The notes beneath the pieces are model-generated. The model was not told the origin of the DNA. It saw only the letters and a program-made list of their open reading frames with translations, and made no database searches. From Thermithiobacillus tepidarius DSM 3134 (GTDB lineage: Bacteria > Pseudomonadota > Gammaproteobacteria > Acidithiobacillales > Thermithiobacillaceae), in contig NZ_KE384096.1 in NCBI RefSeq assembly GCF_000423825.1, forward strand, positions 248,001 through 312,000: 64,000 bases of DNA, in the 5' to 3' direction. The position numbers and the translations under genes were made by a program. Below, piece after piece: positions 50,724 to 60,128 of this stretch (position 1 is its first letter; every line of letters begins with the position of its first letter).

Positions 50724-51173
50724 ATGTCGCAGCCCAGCACCTTGCTGAAACTGGCCGAACTCTCCCGCCAAAAAATGGACGCGCTTGCCGGCGAACTGGC
50801 GCAGTTGCAGCAGCAATGCAGGAGCGCCGAGGACAAGCTGGCGCTCCTGCGCCAGTACACCGAGGAGTATCGCGCCCGCTTGCACCAGCGCCGCGCCGCG
50901 GGAGTGGCGGTGGCCACCCTGCTGGAGTATCAAGGCTTCCTCAAGCAGCTGGAAACGGTGGTCCAGATGCAGGCCCGGGAAGTGGAACGCCACCGGCGCT
51001 TTCACGCCGAGGCGCTGCAAGCCTGGCTGGCCGTGCGGCGGCAGATGCGGGGCTTCGAAATGCTGGCGGCGCGTAGCGAGGCGGCGGCGCATCTGGGCGA
51101 ACTGCGGCGCGCGCAGAAGGAAATGGACGAGTTCGCCGCTCGTGCGCGCAGCCTGCTGTCCGGCTTGGCCTGA
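50724..51173 (+). CDS. fliJ: Export apparatus protein FliJ
   Basis: FliJ is the coiled-coil stalk of the export ATPase and also cycles chaperones. The 149-residue protein is nearly all coiled coil, rich in Q, E, R and L (KMDALAGELAQLQQQCRSAEDKL; FLKQLETVVQMQAREVERHRR). Sequence conservation in the family is low, so size, helix content and position after fliI carry the call. Confidence 0.9.
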   Translation: MSQPSTLLKLAELSRQKMDALAGELAQLQQQCRSAEDKLALLRQYTEEYRARLHQRRAAGVAVATLLEYQGFLKQLETVVQMQAREVERHRRFHAEALQAWLAVRRQMRGFEMLAARSEAAAHLGELRRAQKEMDEFAARARSLLSGLA

Positions 51174-51222
51174 TATTTGCTGCACGGTCCTGACAGTCCT
51201 ATTGCATATTGGCGTATTCCAC

Positions 51223-52266
51223 ATGAAAGAAGCAATGACGAGCATTTCCCATCATTCGGCCCAGGCTAGCCCGCTCCGCGACGCCGCGGGGAAGGGCAAG
51301 GCGGAAAGCCGCGGCGAGGATGCAGGCGCGGCTGGCGCATTCAGCCTGTTGCTGGCTCTGCAGTCCGGCGGCCTGCCCACCGAGGCGGGCGCCGCCGACG
51401 AGCATGCCGACAAGCCAGATGGACGGTCCTTGCCGGCTGGCGCGGAAACGGACGGCAACGCCTTGCCGCCCGCCGGGGGGGAGCTGCCTGGCCTGGCCGC
51501 AGTGCTCCAGTCGCTGTTGCCCGAGCAGCCGGTTGGCCGCGCCGGGACGGAAGAGGGGAGACGGGTCGCGGGCCTGGGGAATGCGGATGCCGCGCAGCGA
51601 CCCGCGCCGGCGGCACTGCCGTCCGCCGAGCCCACCATCATGCCGGCCGGCGCGGCGGACCCGGAGGACAAGTTCGACGTGCAGCGTCTGCTGGGGGCCG
51701 GCGTGGTCGATCCGGCCGCCAGCTCGGCATCGCAGCCCGAGCCCGCCATGGCCGCTGGTACGGTGAGCGCCTCCTACACTGCGCCGGCGGGTGCGACGCT
51801 CCCTGGACAGGCCGCAGAGACTGCCATTCCGGTGCGGGTCGGAGCGCCGGGCTGGGATCAGGCGCTGGAACAGAAGGTGACCTGGATGGTCAACCGGCAG
51901 GAGCAGCAAGCCAGCCTGCAGCTGAACCCGCCGCACCTGGGGCCCTTGGAGGTGCACCTGCAGATGAAGGACAACCAAGCCCTGGCGCTCTTCGTATCAC
52001 CCCATGCGGCCGTACGGGAGGCGATCGAGGCGGCCATGCCGCGCCTGCGCGACAGCTTCCAGGAGCAGGGCCTGGTGCTGGCGGGCTCCTGGCTGGCCGC
52101 CAATGCCGATGGCCAATCGGCCTCGCAGCAGCGCATGCCGGGTGAATGGTCCAACGGCGCCGGTCGTCCGGCGCCGGCCGGCGTGACGCCGCTGCTGCCC
52201 GCTGCCGAGCAGCCGCTGCAAGGTCCGGTTGGTGCCCGGCACGGGATGGTGAATCTCTTCGTATAA
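51223..52266 (+). CDS. fliK: Hook-length control protein FliK
   Basis: FliK measures hook length and switches export from hook to filament substrates. The 347-residue protein has a disordered A, G, P, E-rich N-terminal part and the C-terminal Flg_hook domain near residues 220-290 (ASLQLNPPHLGPLEVHL; LFVSPHAAVREAIEAAMPRL). I use ATG 51223; ATG 51235 is possible. The next bases hold a strong terminator, so fliK ends the operon. Confidence 0.93.
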   Translation: MKEAMTSISHHSAQASPLRDAAGKGKAESRGEDAGAAGAFSLLLALQSGGLPTEAGAADEHADKPDGRSLPAGAETDGNALPPAGGELPGLAAVLQSLLPEQPVGRAGTEEGRRVAGLGNADAAQRPAPAALPSAEPTIMPAGAADPEDKFDVQRLLGAGVVDPAASSASQPEPAMAAGTVSASYTAPAGATLPGQAAETAIPVRVGAPGWDQALEQKVTWMVNRQEQQASLQLNPPHLGPLEVHLQMKDNQALALFVSPHAAVREAIEAAMPRLRDSFQEQGLVLAGSWLAANADGQSASQQRMPGEWSNGAGRPAPAGVTPLLPAAEQPLQGPVGARHGMVNLFV

Positions 52267-52291
52267 TTCAGGCGGTGCGTGAACTTGACGG

Positions 52292-52322
52292 GCCAAGGGC
52301 TTACCTCCCTTGGCCTTTTTTC
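52292..52322 (+). terminator. Rho-independent terminator after fliK
   Basis: GGCCAAGGG (52292-52300) and CCCTTGGCC (52308-52316) form a 9-bp stem with a 7-base loop followed by six T. It is the clearest intrinsic terminator of the window and separates the fliE and fliL operons. Confidence 0.92.
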
Positions 52323-52368
52323 TGGACGCCATCGGGTCGGTTGCGGGGCGCCGTCTTGACGCATCCTG

Positions 52369-52382
52369 TCAAAAATTCGACG
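52369..52382. promoter_or_regulatory. FleQ-like box upstream of fliL
   Basis: GTCAAAAATTCGAC matches the GTCA-N6-TGAC FleQ consensus except for C in place of T at position 11. It lies about 75 bases upstream of the fliL sigma-54 promoter, a usual enhancer distance. Confidence 0.45.
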
Positions 52383-52454
52383 AGCACGGCTCGCGAGTGT
52401 GGGCGACGGGCGCGATTCCGCGCCGCCCGAGCGCCAGGAACGGCACTGAAGGCA

Positions 52455-52470
52455 TGGCCCGCTATTTGCT
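52455..52470 (+). promoter_or_regulatory. Sigma-54 promoter of the fliL operon
   Basis: TGGCCCG-CTAT-TTGCT has GG and GC exactly 10 bases apart and matches TGGCACG-N4-TTGCW with one difference. The start would be near 52481, 24 bases before fliL. Confidence 0.82.
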
Positions 52471-52504
52471 TTACAAAAGCGGTTGAGTTTGCAAGAGAAC
52501 GGAC

Positions 52505-53017
52505 ATGGCAAAAGAAGAACAGCGCGACGTGAGTGAGGAAGGGGGCAAGCCCAAGAAGAAAAAGCTGTGGCTCTTCATGGCCCTGGGTCTGCTGGTGGTT
52601 TCGGCCGGTGCCGGCGGCGGCATCTATTACTACCTGCAATCCACCGCGCCGCAGGGCAAGGCGAAAGCCAAGGTCGAGCAGGGGCCGCCGGTCTATGTGA
52701 AGCTCGAGCCCATGGTGGTCAACCTCGATTCGGATCTGGAGGCTCACTATCTGCAGGTCAGCATGGAGCTGAAAACCTTCGATCCCAAGGTGGCCGAGCA
52801 GATCATGCTGAACATGCCGGAAATCCGTGATGGCATTTTGACGCTGCTGGCCAGCCAGGATCCCGACACCGTCACCGCGCCCGAAGACCGGGAAAAGCTG
52901 CGCCAGAGCGTGATGACGCTGGTCAACAAGATCCTCAAGCGCAACAAGGAAGGACATGAAAAGGCGGGCGACGCGCCCGTGGTTGGGGTGTATTTCACGG
53001 CTTTCGTCATGCAGTAG
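52505..53017 (+). CDS. fliL: Basal body-associated protein FliL
   Basis: FliL is a single-pass inner-membrane protein around the stator that supports torque. The 170-residue protein has a charged N-terminus (KPKKKK), a membrane helix (LWLFMALGLLVVSAGAGGGIY), and a periplasmic domain with YVKLEPMVVNLD and IRDGILTLLASQ. It is the first gene of the fliLMNOPQR-flhBA-flhF-fleN-fliA run. Confidence 0.95.
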   Translation: MAKEEQRDVSEEGGKPKKKKLWLFMALGLLVVSAGAGGGIYYYLQSTAPQGKAKAKVEQGPPVYVKLEPMVVNLDSDLEAHYLQVSMELKTFDPKVAEQIMLNMPEIRDGILTLLASQDPDTVTAPEDREKLRQSVMTLVNKILKRNKEGHEKAGDAPVVGVYFTAFVMQ

Positions 53018-53025
53018 GGTGTCTC

Positions 53026-54045
53026 ATGGCCAACGATATCCTGTCCCAGGACGAGGTGGATGCCCTGCTGAAGGGCATGACCGCCGGCAGCCTGGACTTC
53101 ACGGAAGAGGAAGAGCGCAGCGAAGGTCCGGTGCGGGCCTACGACCTGACCAGCCAGGATCGCATCGTTCGTGGTCGCATGCCGACGCTGGAGGTGATCA
53201 ACGAACGCTTCGCCCGCCTGATCCGGGTCAGCTTCTTCAATTTTCTGCGTCGGGCCGCCGAGATCTCCGTCAGCCAAGTCAAGTTGCTGAAATACGGCGA
53301 ATTCGTGCGCAACCTGGTGGTGCCCAGCAATCTGAACCTGGTGCACATGAAACCCCTGCGCGGCACCGCCCTGTTCATCTTCGATCCCAAGCTGATCTTT
53401 TCGGTGGTCGACAACTTCTTCGGCGGCGACGGCCGCTTTCACGCCCGCATCGAGGGGCGCGACTTTACCCCCGTCGAGCAGCGCATCATCCGGCGCCTGC
53501 TGGACATGGTGATGAAGGATTTGAAGGACTCCTGGCATCCGGTGCTGCCGGTGGAATTCGAATTCACCCGCTCGGAAGTGAACCCGCAGTTCGCCAGCAT
53601 CGCCACGCCCAGCGAAGTGGTGGTGGTGACCACCTTCAGCCTCGATCTCGACGGCGGCGGCGGGGATTTTCACATCTGCATGCCGTATTCCATGATCGAG
53701 CCGGTGCGCGACCTGCTGGTGGCTGGCATGGCCAGCGACCGCATCGAGGTGGATCAGCGCTGGATCGAAGCCCTGCGCGAAGAGATGCAGGAAGCGGAAG
53801 TCGAGCTGACCGCCCATTTCGCCAGCGTCAATCTCACCCTGCGGCAGGTGCTCGAATTGCAGGCCGGCGACGTGATCCCCATCGAGATGCCGGAGCTGGT
53901 GACCGCCACGGTCGACAGTGTGCCGGTCCTGCGGGGCTCTTACGGAATTGCCAACGAAAAATATGCGCTGAAGGTGGCGGCGCTGACGCCGCCTAAACGC
54001 TATGAGAAGGCGCTGGCAGCGCTGCAAGCCGCGGAGGGGGGCTGA
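53026..54045 (+). CDS. fliM: Motor switch protein FliM
   Basis: FliM binds CheY-P and changes rotation sense. The 339-residue protein begins with the CheY-binding motif ILSQDEVDALL, has the central CheC-like domain (EVINERFARLIRVSFFNFLRR; FGGDGRF) and the C-terminal SpoA domain (LRQVLELQAGDVIPIEMP). Length is typical. fliN starts 2 bases later. Confidence 0.97.
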   Translation: MANDILSQDEVDALLKGMTAGSLDFTEEEERSEGPVRAYDLTSQDRIVRGRMPTLEVINERFARLIRVSFFNFLRRAAEISVSQVKLLKYGEFVRNLVVPSNLNLVHMKPLRGTALFIFDPKLIFSVVDNFFGGDGRFHARIEGRDFTPVEQRIIRRLLDMVMKDLKDSWHPVLPVEFEFTRSEVNPQFASIATPSEVVVVTTFSLDLDGGGGDFHICMPYSMIEPVRDLLVAGMASDRIEVDQRWIEALREEMQEAEVELTAHFASVNLTLRQVLELQAGDVIPIEMPELVTATVDSVPVLRGSYGIANEKYALKVAALTPPKRYEKALAALQAAEGG

Positions 54046-54047
54046 CG

Positions 54048-54569
54048 ATGCAAGAAGAAGATAAATCCATGGAAGAATTGATGGCCGAGCTGGAATCCGC
54101 CGGCGGCACGGCCGGAGCGGCGGCTGCAGCCGCCGACAGCGGCGACGCATCGGATATGGATCTGTGGGAGCAGGCCCTGGCCGAGCAGATGGAAGCCGAC
54201 AGCGCAGCGCAACAACAGGCGTCCGGTGCGGCGTCGGCGGCCGGCGGGGAGCGGATCAGCCCGGCGGCCTTCCAGTCGCTGCAACCGGACGGCGCGGGCG
54301 CGGCGGGGCCCGCCAACCTGGATCTGATCCTGGACATTCCCGTCACCCTGGCCGTGGAGCTCGGCCGGACCAAGATCCAGATCCGCAATCTGCTGCAGCT
54401 GGCCCAAGGCTCGGTGGTGGAACTGGACCGCTTGGCCGGCGAGCCGATGGATGTGCTGGTGAACGGCTGCCTGGTCGCCCAAGGCGAAGTGGTGGTGGTC
54501 AACGACAAGTTCGGCATTCGGCTCACGGACATCGTGAGTCCGGTGGAACGGGTCAAGAAACTGCGCTGA
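54048..54569 (+). CDS. fliN: Motor switch protein FliN
   Basis: FliN forms the base of the C ring with FliM. The 173-residue protein has the SpoA domain at its C-terminus (LDLILDIPVTLAVELGRTKI; RNLLQLAQGSVVELDRLAGE; KFGIRLTDIVSP). Its N-terminal part of about 90 residues is longer than in E. coli and is rich in A, E, S and G, as in several Pseudomonas relatives. Confidence 0.96.
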   Translation: MQEEDKSMEELMAELESAGGTAGAAAAAADSGDASDMDLWEQALAEQMEADSAAQQQASGAASAAGGERISPAAFQSLQPDGAGAAGPANLDLILDIPVTLAVELGRTKIQIRNLLQLAQGSVVELDRLAGEPMDVLVNGCLVAQGEVVVVNDKFGIRLTDIVSPVERVKKLR

Positions 54570-54635
54570 CGGGTCGCTTGCAGCAAGTCAGCGGCTCACT
54601 GATTAGCCTTCCTCTGACTTATTCTGGAGTTTCGG

Positions 54636-55082
54636 GTGTCCCACGCCTCATTGTTGCATAAAGCCATCCTCATCGCGGGACTCGCCCTGGCCGGCCCGGC
54701 CCAGGCCGCCAACGCCGCGCCCGCGCCGGCCTCGCCGGTGTCCTTCTGGAACCTGTTGCAGGTGATGGCGGGGCTGGCCATCGTGCTGGCCGCCGTGGTC
54801 TTTGCCGCCTGGGCGCTGCGCCGCCTGCAGCCGGCCGCCTGGAACGGCGCCGGCCCCCTGCGCATCATCGCCGCCATGCCCTTGGGCGCCCGCGAGCGCG
54901 TGCTGCTGGTGCAGGTCGGGGAGGAACAGGTGCTGCTCGGCGTGACGAGTACCCGGATCAGCCGCCTGCACGTGCTGGCGCAGCCGGTGGCCGCAACGGA
55001 GGCGCGGCCGGCGGACGGGCTGCCGAACTTCCCGGATTGGCTCAAGAACGCCCTGCAAAGGCGCGGAGGTAAAGATGTTTAG
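54636..55082 (+). CDS. fliO: Flagellar export regulator FliO
   Basis: FliO assists assembly of the FliP ring of the export gate. The 148-residue protein has an N-terminal signal-like stretch, a membrane helix ([20 protein letters not shown]) and a small conserved cytoplasmic domain ([30 protein letters not shown]; core [15 protein letters not shown]). It starts at GTG 54636 and overlaps fliP by 8 bases. Confidence 0.9.
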   Translation: MSHASLLHKAILIAGLALAGPAQAANAAPAPASPVSFWNLLQVMAGLAIVLAAVVFAAWALRRLQPAAWNGAGPLRIIAAMPLGARERVLLVQVGEEQVLLGVTSTRISRLHVLAQPVAATEARPADGLPNFPDWLKNALQRRGGKDV

Positions 55083-55833
55083 CATGCTGCGCAGGTGCCT
55101 GCCGCTGCTCGCGGCACTCGGCTTTCTGCTGGCCCCTGCGCTGGCGCAGGCCGCCGCGGGCTTGCCCGCCTTCACTTCCACGCCGGCGCCCGGCGGCGGG
55201 CAAACCTACACTTTGAGCATCCAGACGCTCATGTTCATGACCGCCTTGACCTTTCTGCCGGCGGTCCTGCTCATGATGACTTCCTTCACCCGCATCATCA
55301 TCGTGCTGGCCCTGTTGCGCCAAGCCCTGGGCACCATGCAGACGCCGCCGAATCAAGTGCTGGTCGGCCTGGCCCTGTTCCTGACCCTCTTCGTCATGGG
55401 GCCGGTCTTCGATCAAGTGAACCGGGTGGCCCTGCAGCCCTTCATGCAGGAGCAGATCCAACTGCAGGAAGCCATGCAGAAGGGCGTGGGTCCGCTGAAG
55501 ACTTTCATGCTGCGGCAGACCCGCGAGGACGATCTGGCGCTCTTCGTGCGCCTGTCCCGCAGCGGCCCCATTGCCGCGCCGGAGGCCACGCCCTTGAAGA
55601 TCCTGGTGCCGGCCTACGTGACCTCGGAGCTGAAGACCGCTTTCCAGATCGGCTTTCTGCTCTTCATCCCTTTTCTCATCATCGACATGGTGGTGGCGGC
55701 GGTGCTCATGTCCATGGGCATGATGATGCTGTCGCCGGTCACCATCTCCCTGCCGTTCAAGCTGATGCTCTTCGTGCTGGTGGACGGCTGGAACCTGGTG
55801 ATCGGCTCCCTTGCGCAGAGTTTCTACACATGA
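55075..55833 (+). CDS. fliP: Export gate protein FliP
   Basis: FliP forms the core pore of the flagellar type III export gate with FliQ and FliR. The 252-residue protein has a cleavable signal peptide ([18 protein letters not shown]) and the strongly conserved [35 protein letters not shown] and [19 protein letters not shown]. It overlaps fliQ by 4 bases (ATGA). Confidence 0.98.
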   Translation: MFSMLRRCLPLLAALGFLLAPALAQAAAGLPAFTSTPAPGGGQTYTLSIQTLMFMTALTFLPAVLLMMTSFTRIIIVLALLRQALGTMQTPPNQVLVGLALFLTLFVMGPVFDQVNRVALQPFMQEQIQLQEAMQKGVGPLKTFMLRQTREDDLALFVRLSRSGPIAAPEATPLKILVPAYVTSELKTAFQIGFLLFIPFLIIDMVVAAVLMSMGMMMLSPVTISLPFKLMLFVLVDGWNLVIGSLAQSFYT

Positions 55834-56102
55834 TGACGCCCGAAACCATCATGACCATCGGCCAGCAGGCTTTGCAGCTGACCCTGCTGATCTCGGCCCC
55901 CCTGCTGCTGACTGCCCTGGCCGCCGGCCTGATCGTCAGTCTCTTCCAGGCGGCCACGCAGATCAACGAAATGACTTTAAGTTTCATCCCCAAGATCGTT
56001 TTCATGGCCGTGGTGCTCCTGATCACCGGGCCCTGGATGCTGCGCCTGCTGATGGATTACACGCGGCGCCTGATCGAGAACATTCCCAGTCTGGTCGGCT
56101 AG
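55830..56102 (+). CDS. fliQ: Export gate protein FliQ
   Basis: FliQ is the small two-helix gate subunit. The 90-residue product, starting [16 protein letters not shown], has [28 protein letters not shown] as its hallmark (core [15 protein letters not shown]) and TLSFIPKIV. It sits between fliP and fliR without gaps. The second ATG (55833) is an alternative start. Confidence 0.97.
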   Translation: MMTPETIMTIGQQALQLTLLISAPLLLTALAAGLIVSLFQAATQINEMTLSFIPKIVFMAVVLLITGPWMLRLLMDYTRRLIENIPSLVG

Positions 56103-56903
56103 ATGCTGAGCATCACCAGCGCGCAGCTCAGCGCCTGGGTGGGCGCCTTGCTCCTGCCCTTCTTCCGCGTGCTCGCTCTCCTGTCCAGCGCCCCGGTCTT
56201 CAGCGCGCCGCAGGTGTCCCTGCGCCTGCGCATCGGCTTGGCGCTTCTCATTGCCCTGGTGATCGCGCCGACCCTGCCGCCCATGCCCGCCGTGGAGCCG
56301 CTGTCGGTCGCCGGCGCCCTGCTGATCGGCCAGCAGATCCTCATCGGCTTGGCCATGGGCTTTGCCATGCGCCTGGTGTTCACGGCAGTGGAGTTCGCGG
56401 GACACGTCATCGGCCTGCAGATGGGCCTGGGCTTCGCCACCCTGATGGATCCGCAAAACGGCGCCCAGGTACCGGTGCTGAGCCATTTCCTGGTGCTGCT
56501 GGCGACCTTGGTGTTTCTGGCGAGCAACGCGCATCTCATGCTCATCGCCGCCCTGGCGGAGAGTTTCCATTACTTTCCTGTCGCCGCCGGGCAGGGACTC
56601 GATGTCCACGCCTGGCGCCTGCTCGTGAACTGGGGCGGCACCATTTTCAAAACTGGCATCATCCTTGCTCTGCCCATCATCGGCGTGCTGCTGGTGGCCA
56701 ACGTGGCCCTGGCCGTGCTCAGCAAGGCCGCGCCGCAGCTGAACATCTTCGTCATTGGCTTTCCCCTGCTGCTGGGGCTGGGCTTCTGGGGATTGGTCCT
56801 GGTGCTGCCCTACGTGGCGCCGCTCCTCGACCGGGCCATGGACGACAGCTTGCGCATGATTCTGCAAGTGCTGCGGGCGCTGCCGCTGCCGGGGCGCCCC
56901 TAG
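56103..56903 (+). CDS. fliR: Export gate protein FliR
   Basis: FliR completes the FliPQR pore complex. The 266-residue protein has six or more hydrophobic segments and the family blocks LLPFFRVLALLSSAPVFS, FAGHVIGLQMGLGFATLMDP and FVIGFPLLLGLGFW. It starts directly after the fliQ stop. Confidence 0.96.
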   Translation: MLSITSAQLSAWVGALLLPFFRVLALLSSAPVFSAPQVSLRLRIGLALLIALVIAPTLPPMPAVEPLSVAGALLIGQQILIGLAMGFAMRLVFTAVEFAGHVIGLQMGLGFATLMDPQNGAQVPVLSHFLVLLATLVFLASNAHLMLIAALAESFHYFPVAAGQGLDVHAWRLLVNWGGTIFKTGIILALPIIGVLLVANVALAVLSKAAPQLNIFVIGFPLLLGLGFWGLVLVLPYVAPLLDRAMDDSLRMILQVLRALPLPGRP

Positions 56904-56913
56904 GAGGTAGGCC

Positions 56914-58053
56914 GTGGCCGAGGAAAGTTTCCAGGAAAAAACCGAAAGCCCTTCCCCGCGACGACAGCAGGAGGCGCGGGAGAAGGGGCAGGTGGTTCGC
57001 TCGTGGGAGCTGTCGGGCGGGGCGGTGCTGCTCGCCGCCGCCGGCGGGCTGATGGCCTTGGGGCCGCAGCTTTACCGGGACATGGCCACGCTGCTGCGCG
57101 ATGGGCTGCAGATCGAGCGCGAGGCGGCCTTCGACCCGCACGTGATGCTGAGCACTGCCGCCGAGCCGCTGCAGCACCTGGCGGCCACCTTGGCACCCTT
57201 GGCGCTGCTGCTGCTGGCGGCGGCCGTGTTCTCGACCTTTCTGGTGGGCGGCTGGAATTTCAGCACCCAGGCGCTGCTGCCGGATTTCGGCCGCCTGAGC
57301 CCCGCCAAGGGCTTGGGGCGCATCTTTTCCAAGCACGGTTTGGTGGAGCTGGCCAAGGCGATCGTCAAACTATTGGCGATTGGTGCCGTGGCACTGTGGG
57401 TCCTGTGGGACGAGCGCCTGGCGTTGCTGTCGCTCAGCGCGCAATCCTTGGAAGCGGCGGTGGCGCACACCGGCGGCATGATCTCCTGGACCTTCCTGGT
57501 GCTGGCGGCGGCCGTGCTGGTGGTGGTGGCCATCGATGTGCCGTTCCAGATCTGGTCGCACAATCAGAACCTGAAGATGACCAAGGAGGAGGCGCGCCAG
57601 GAGGCCAAGGAGTCGGAGGGCGATCCGCACGTCAAGGGCCGCATCCGCGCCCTGCAGCGTGAGGCTGCGCGCAAGCGCATGATGAGCGAAGTGCCCAAGG
57701 CGGACGTGATCGTGACCAATCCGACGCATTTCGCCGTGGCCCTGAAATACCAGAATGGCATGCGCGCCCCGCAGGTGGTGGCCAAGGGCAAGGATCTGGT
57801 GGCGGCGCGCATCCGCGAGCTGGGCATGAAGCACCGCGTGCCCCTGCTGCAGGCGCCGCCGCTGGCGCGCGCCATCTATCACAACGTCGAGATCGGCCAG
57901 GAGATCCCGGCGGCCCTGTATACGGCGGTGGCGGAAGTGCTCGCCTACGTCTACCAGCTGCGGACTTACCGGACGGAAGGCGGCGAAGCGCCGCGCGTCC
58001 CGGTCGACCTGGCCGTGCCGGCCGAACTTGATCCCCAGGGTGGACAACCGTGA
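56914..58053 (+). CDS. flhB: Export specificity switch protein FlhB
   Basis: FlhB controls the change from rod/hook to filament export by self-cleavage. The 379-residue protein has the N-terminal EKTESPSPRRQQEAREKGQV, four membrane segments and the cytoplasmic domain with VIVTNPTHFAVALKY, in which cleavage falls between N269 and P270. It starts at GTG 56914 with AGGAGG upstream and overlaps flhA by 4 bases. Confidence 0.97.
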   Translation: MAEESFQEKTESPSPRRQQEAREKGQVVRSWELSGGAVLLAAAGGLMALGPQLYRDMATLLRDGLQIEREAAFDPHVMLSTAAEPLQHLAATLAPLALLLLAAAVFSTFLVGGWNFSTQALLPDFGRLSPAKGLGRIFSKHGLVELAKAIVKLLAIGAVALWVLWDERLALLSLSAQSLEAAVAHTGGMISWTFLVLAAAVLVVVAIDVPFQIWSHNQNLKMTKEEARQEAKESEGDPHVKGRIRALQREAARKRMMSEVPKADVIVTNPTHFAVALKYQNGMRAPQVVAKGKDLVAARIRELGMKHRVPLLQAPPLARAIYHNVEIGQEIPAALYTAVAEVLAYVYQLRTYRTEGGEAPRVPVDLAVPAELDPQGGQP

Positions 58054-60128
58054 ACGATCTGCTCGCCATCCTCAAACGCGTCGATCTCAAGGAGTTCGCC
58101 GGACCGGTTCTGATCATCCTGATCCTGTCCATGATGATCCTGCCGCTGCCGCCATTCCTGCTGGATCTGCTCTTCACTTTCAGCATCGCCCTGTCGCTGG
58201 TCATCCTGCTGGTGAGCCTGTATACGGTCAAGGCGCTGGAGTTCGCCGCTTTCCCCACCATCCTGCTCATGGCCACGCTGCTGCGCCTGTCCCTCAACGT
58301 GGCTTCCACCCGGGTGGTGCTGCTGCACGGCCACACGGGACCGGATGCTGCCGGCCACGTGATCGAGGCCTTCGGCAGTTTCGTGGTGGGCGGCAATTAC
58401 GCCGTGGGGCTGGTGGTCTTCATCATTCTGGTCATCATCAACTTCGTGGTGATCACCAAGGGCGCGGGCCGCATTGCCGAAGTGGGGGCGCGCTTCACCC
58501 TCGACGCCATGCCCGGCAAGCAGATGGCCATCGATGCCGATCTCAATGCCGGCCTCATCGGCGAGGACGAGGCCCGCCGCCGCCGGGCGGAAGTGGCCCA
58601 GGAAGCCGACTTCTACGGCGCCATGGATGGCGCCAGCAAATTCGTGCGCGGCGATGCCATCGCCGGCATCCTGATCATGCTCATCAACGTCATCGGCGGC
58701 TTCATCATCGGCGTGCTGCAGCACGGCCTGCCGGTGGCCGAGGCGGCGCAGAACTATACCCTGCTGACCATCGGCGACGGCTTGGTGGCGCAGATCCCGG
58801 CCATCATCATCTCCACGGCCGCCGGCATCGTGGTCAGCCGCGTCGCCACCGAGCAGCATCTGAGCCAGCAGATCGTCGGGCAACTCTTCGCCAAGCCCGA
58901 GGTGATCGCCCTGACCGCCGGAATCATCGGCCTGCTCGGCTTGGTGCCCGGCATGCCGCATTTCGCCTTTCTCACGCTGGCGTTGGCCGGCGGCACGGCG
59001 GCATGGTACATGGCGCAACGTCAGCGGCAGGCGGTGGCCGCGGTGGCGGAGGCGCCGCCCGAAACGGCATCCGCGGCGGAACCCGTGGAAGTGGGCTGGG
59101 ACGACATCGTGCCCGTGGATCCCCTTGGCCTGGAGGTGGGGTACCGCCTCATTCCCATGGTCGACCGCGGCCAGAACGGCGAACTGCTGCACCGCATCAA
59201 GGCAGTGCGCAAGAAGTTCGCCCAGGAACTCGGCTTCCTGGTGCCGCCGGTGCACATCCGCGACAACCTGGAACTGCGCCCGGGCGGCTATCGGCTCACC
59301 CTGAAGGGCGTGGGCATCGCCGAGGGCGAGGTGTTCCCGGATCTGCTGCTGGCCATCAATCCCGGCCAGGTGATCGGCGAGCTGCCGGGCACCGCCACCC
59401 GCGATCCCGCCTTCGGTCTGCCCGCCCTGTGGATCAACCAGGAGAACAAAAACAACGGTCAAGCCCTGGGCTACACGGTGGTCGATCCGGCCACCGTGGT
59501 GGCCACCCACCTCAGCCAGCTCATCCAGGAGCACGCCCATGAGCTGCTCGGCCGCGAAGAGGTGCAGCAGCTTCTCGACCATCTGGCCAAGAGCTCGCCC
59601 AAGTTGGTGGAGGACCTGGTGCCCAAGCTGTTGCCCCTCGGCACGGTGCAGAAGGTGCTGCAGAACCTGCTGGAGGAGGGCATCCACATCCGCGATCTGC
59701 GCAGCATTGTCGAGACTTTGGCGGATCACGCGCCGCGCAGCCAAGATCCCGACACGCTGACCGCCGCCGTGCGGGTGGCGCTGGGGCGCTCCATCGTGCA
59801 GCAGCTCTTTTCGGGGATGGCCGAACTTCAGGTCATGGCCTTGGATCCGGATCTGGAACACATATTGCTTAACAGTCTGCAGGCCAACGGTGAAGGCTCC
59901 GCGCTGGAGCCTGGCTTGGCGGAGCGGATGCTGACGCAGACGACGCAAGCAGTGGAGTACTTCGAAAAGATGGGAATGACGCCTGTTCTTGTGGTTCCGG
60001 CCCCGATTCGCACGATCCTGTCGCGTTTCCTGCGGCGTGCCGCATCCCAGCTGCGCGTGCTTTCCTATGCGGAAGTACCGGAGAGCAAGACGGTTAAAGT
60101 CGTGACGACCTTGGGAGGGCGGGCATGA
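58050..60128 (+). CDS. flhA: Export gate protein FlhA
   Basis: FlhA is the large ring-forming gate subunit that receives chaperone-substrate complexes. The 692-residue protein has eight predicted N-terminal membrane segments, the FHIPEP-type blocks (FPTILLMATLLRLSLNVAST; FVVITKGAGRIAEVGARFTLD; AMPGKQMAIDADLNAGLI) and the cytoplasmic domain from about residue 330. It starts at GTG 58050, overlaps flhF by 4 bases and is co-directional with the whole cluster. Confidence 0.98.
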   Translation: MNDLLAILKRVDLKEFAGPVLIILILSMMILPLPPFLLDLLFTFSIALSLVILLVSLYTVKALEFAAFPTILLMATLLRLSLNVASTRVVLLHGHTGPDAAGHVIEAFGSFVVGGNYAVGLVVFIILVIINFVVITKGAGRIAEVGARFTLDAMPGKQMAIDADLNAGLIGEDEARRRRAEVAQEADFYGAMDGASKFVRGDAIAGILIMLINVIGGFIIGVLQHGLPVAEAAQNYTLLTIGDGLVAQIPAIIISTAAGIVVSRVATEQHLSQQIVGQLFAKPEVIALTAGIIGLLGLVPGMPHFAFLTLALAGGTAAWYMAQRQRQAVAAVAEAPPETASAAEPVEVGWDDIVPVDPLGLEVGYRLIPMVDRGQNGELLHRIKAVRKKFAQELGFLVPPVHIRDNLELRPGGYRLTLKGVGIAEGEVFPDLLLAINPGQVIGELPGTATRDPAFGLPALWINQENKNNGQALGYTVVDPATVVATHLSQLIQEHAHELLGREEVQQLLDHLAKSSPKLVEDLVPKLLPLGTVQKVLQNLLEEGIHIRDLRSIVETLADHAPRSQDPDTLTAAVRVALGRSIVQQLFSGMAELQVMALDPDLEHILLNSLQANGEGSALEPGLAERMLTQTTQAVEYFEKMGMTPVLVVPAPIRTILSRFLRRAASQLRVLSYAEVPESKTVKVVTTLGGRA

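Noticed and set aside
51195-51222. Possible sigma-54 element before fliK (TGACAG with TTGCA)
   Set aside because: The nearly invariant GG of the -24 element is GA here, and fliK is well placed for read-through from fliJ.
55095-55829. Long frame continuous with fliQ through fliP
   Set aside because: It is a shadow of fliP; FliQ similarity starts exactly at 55830.
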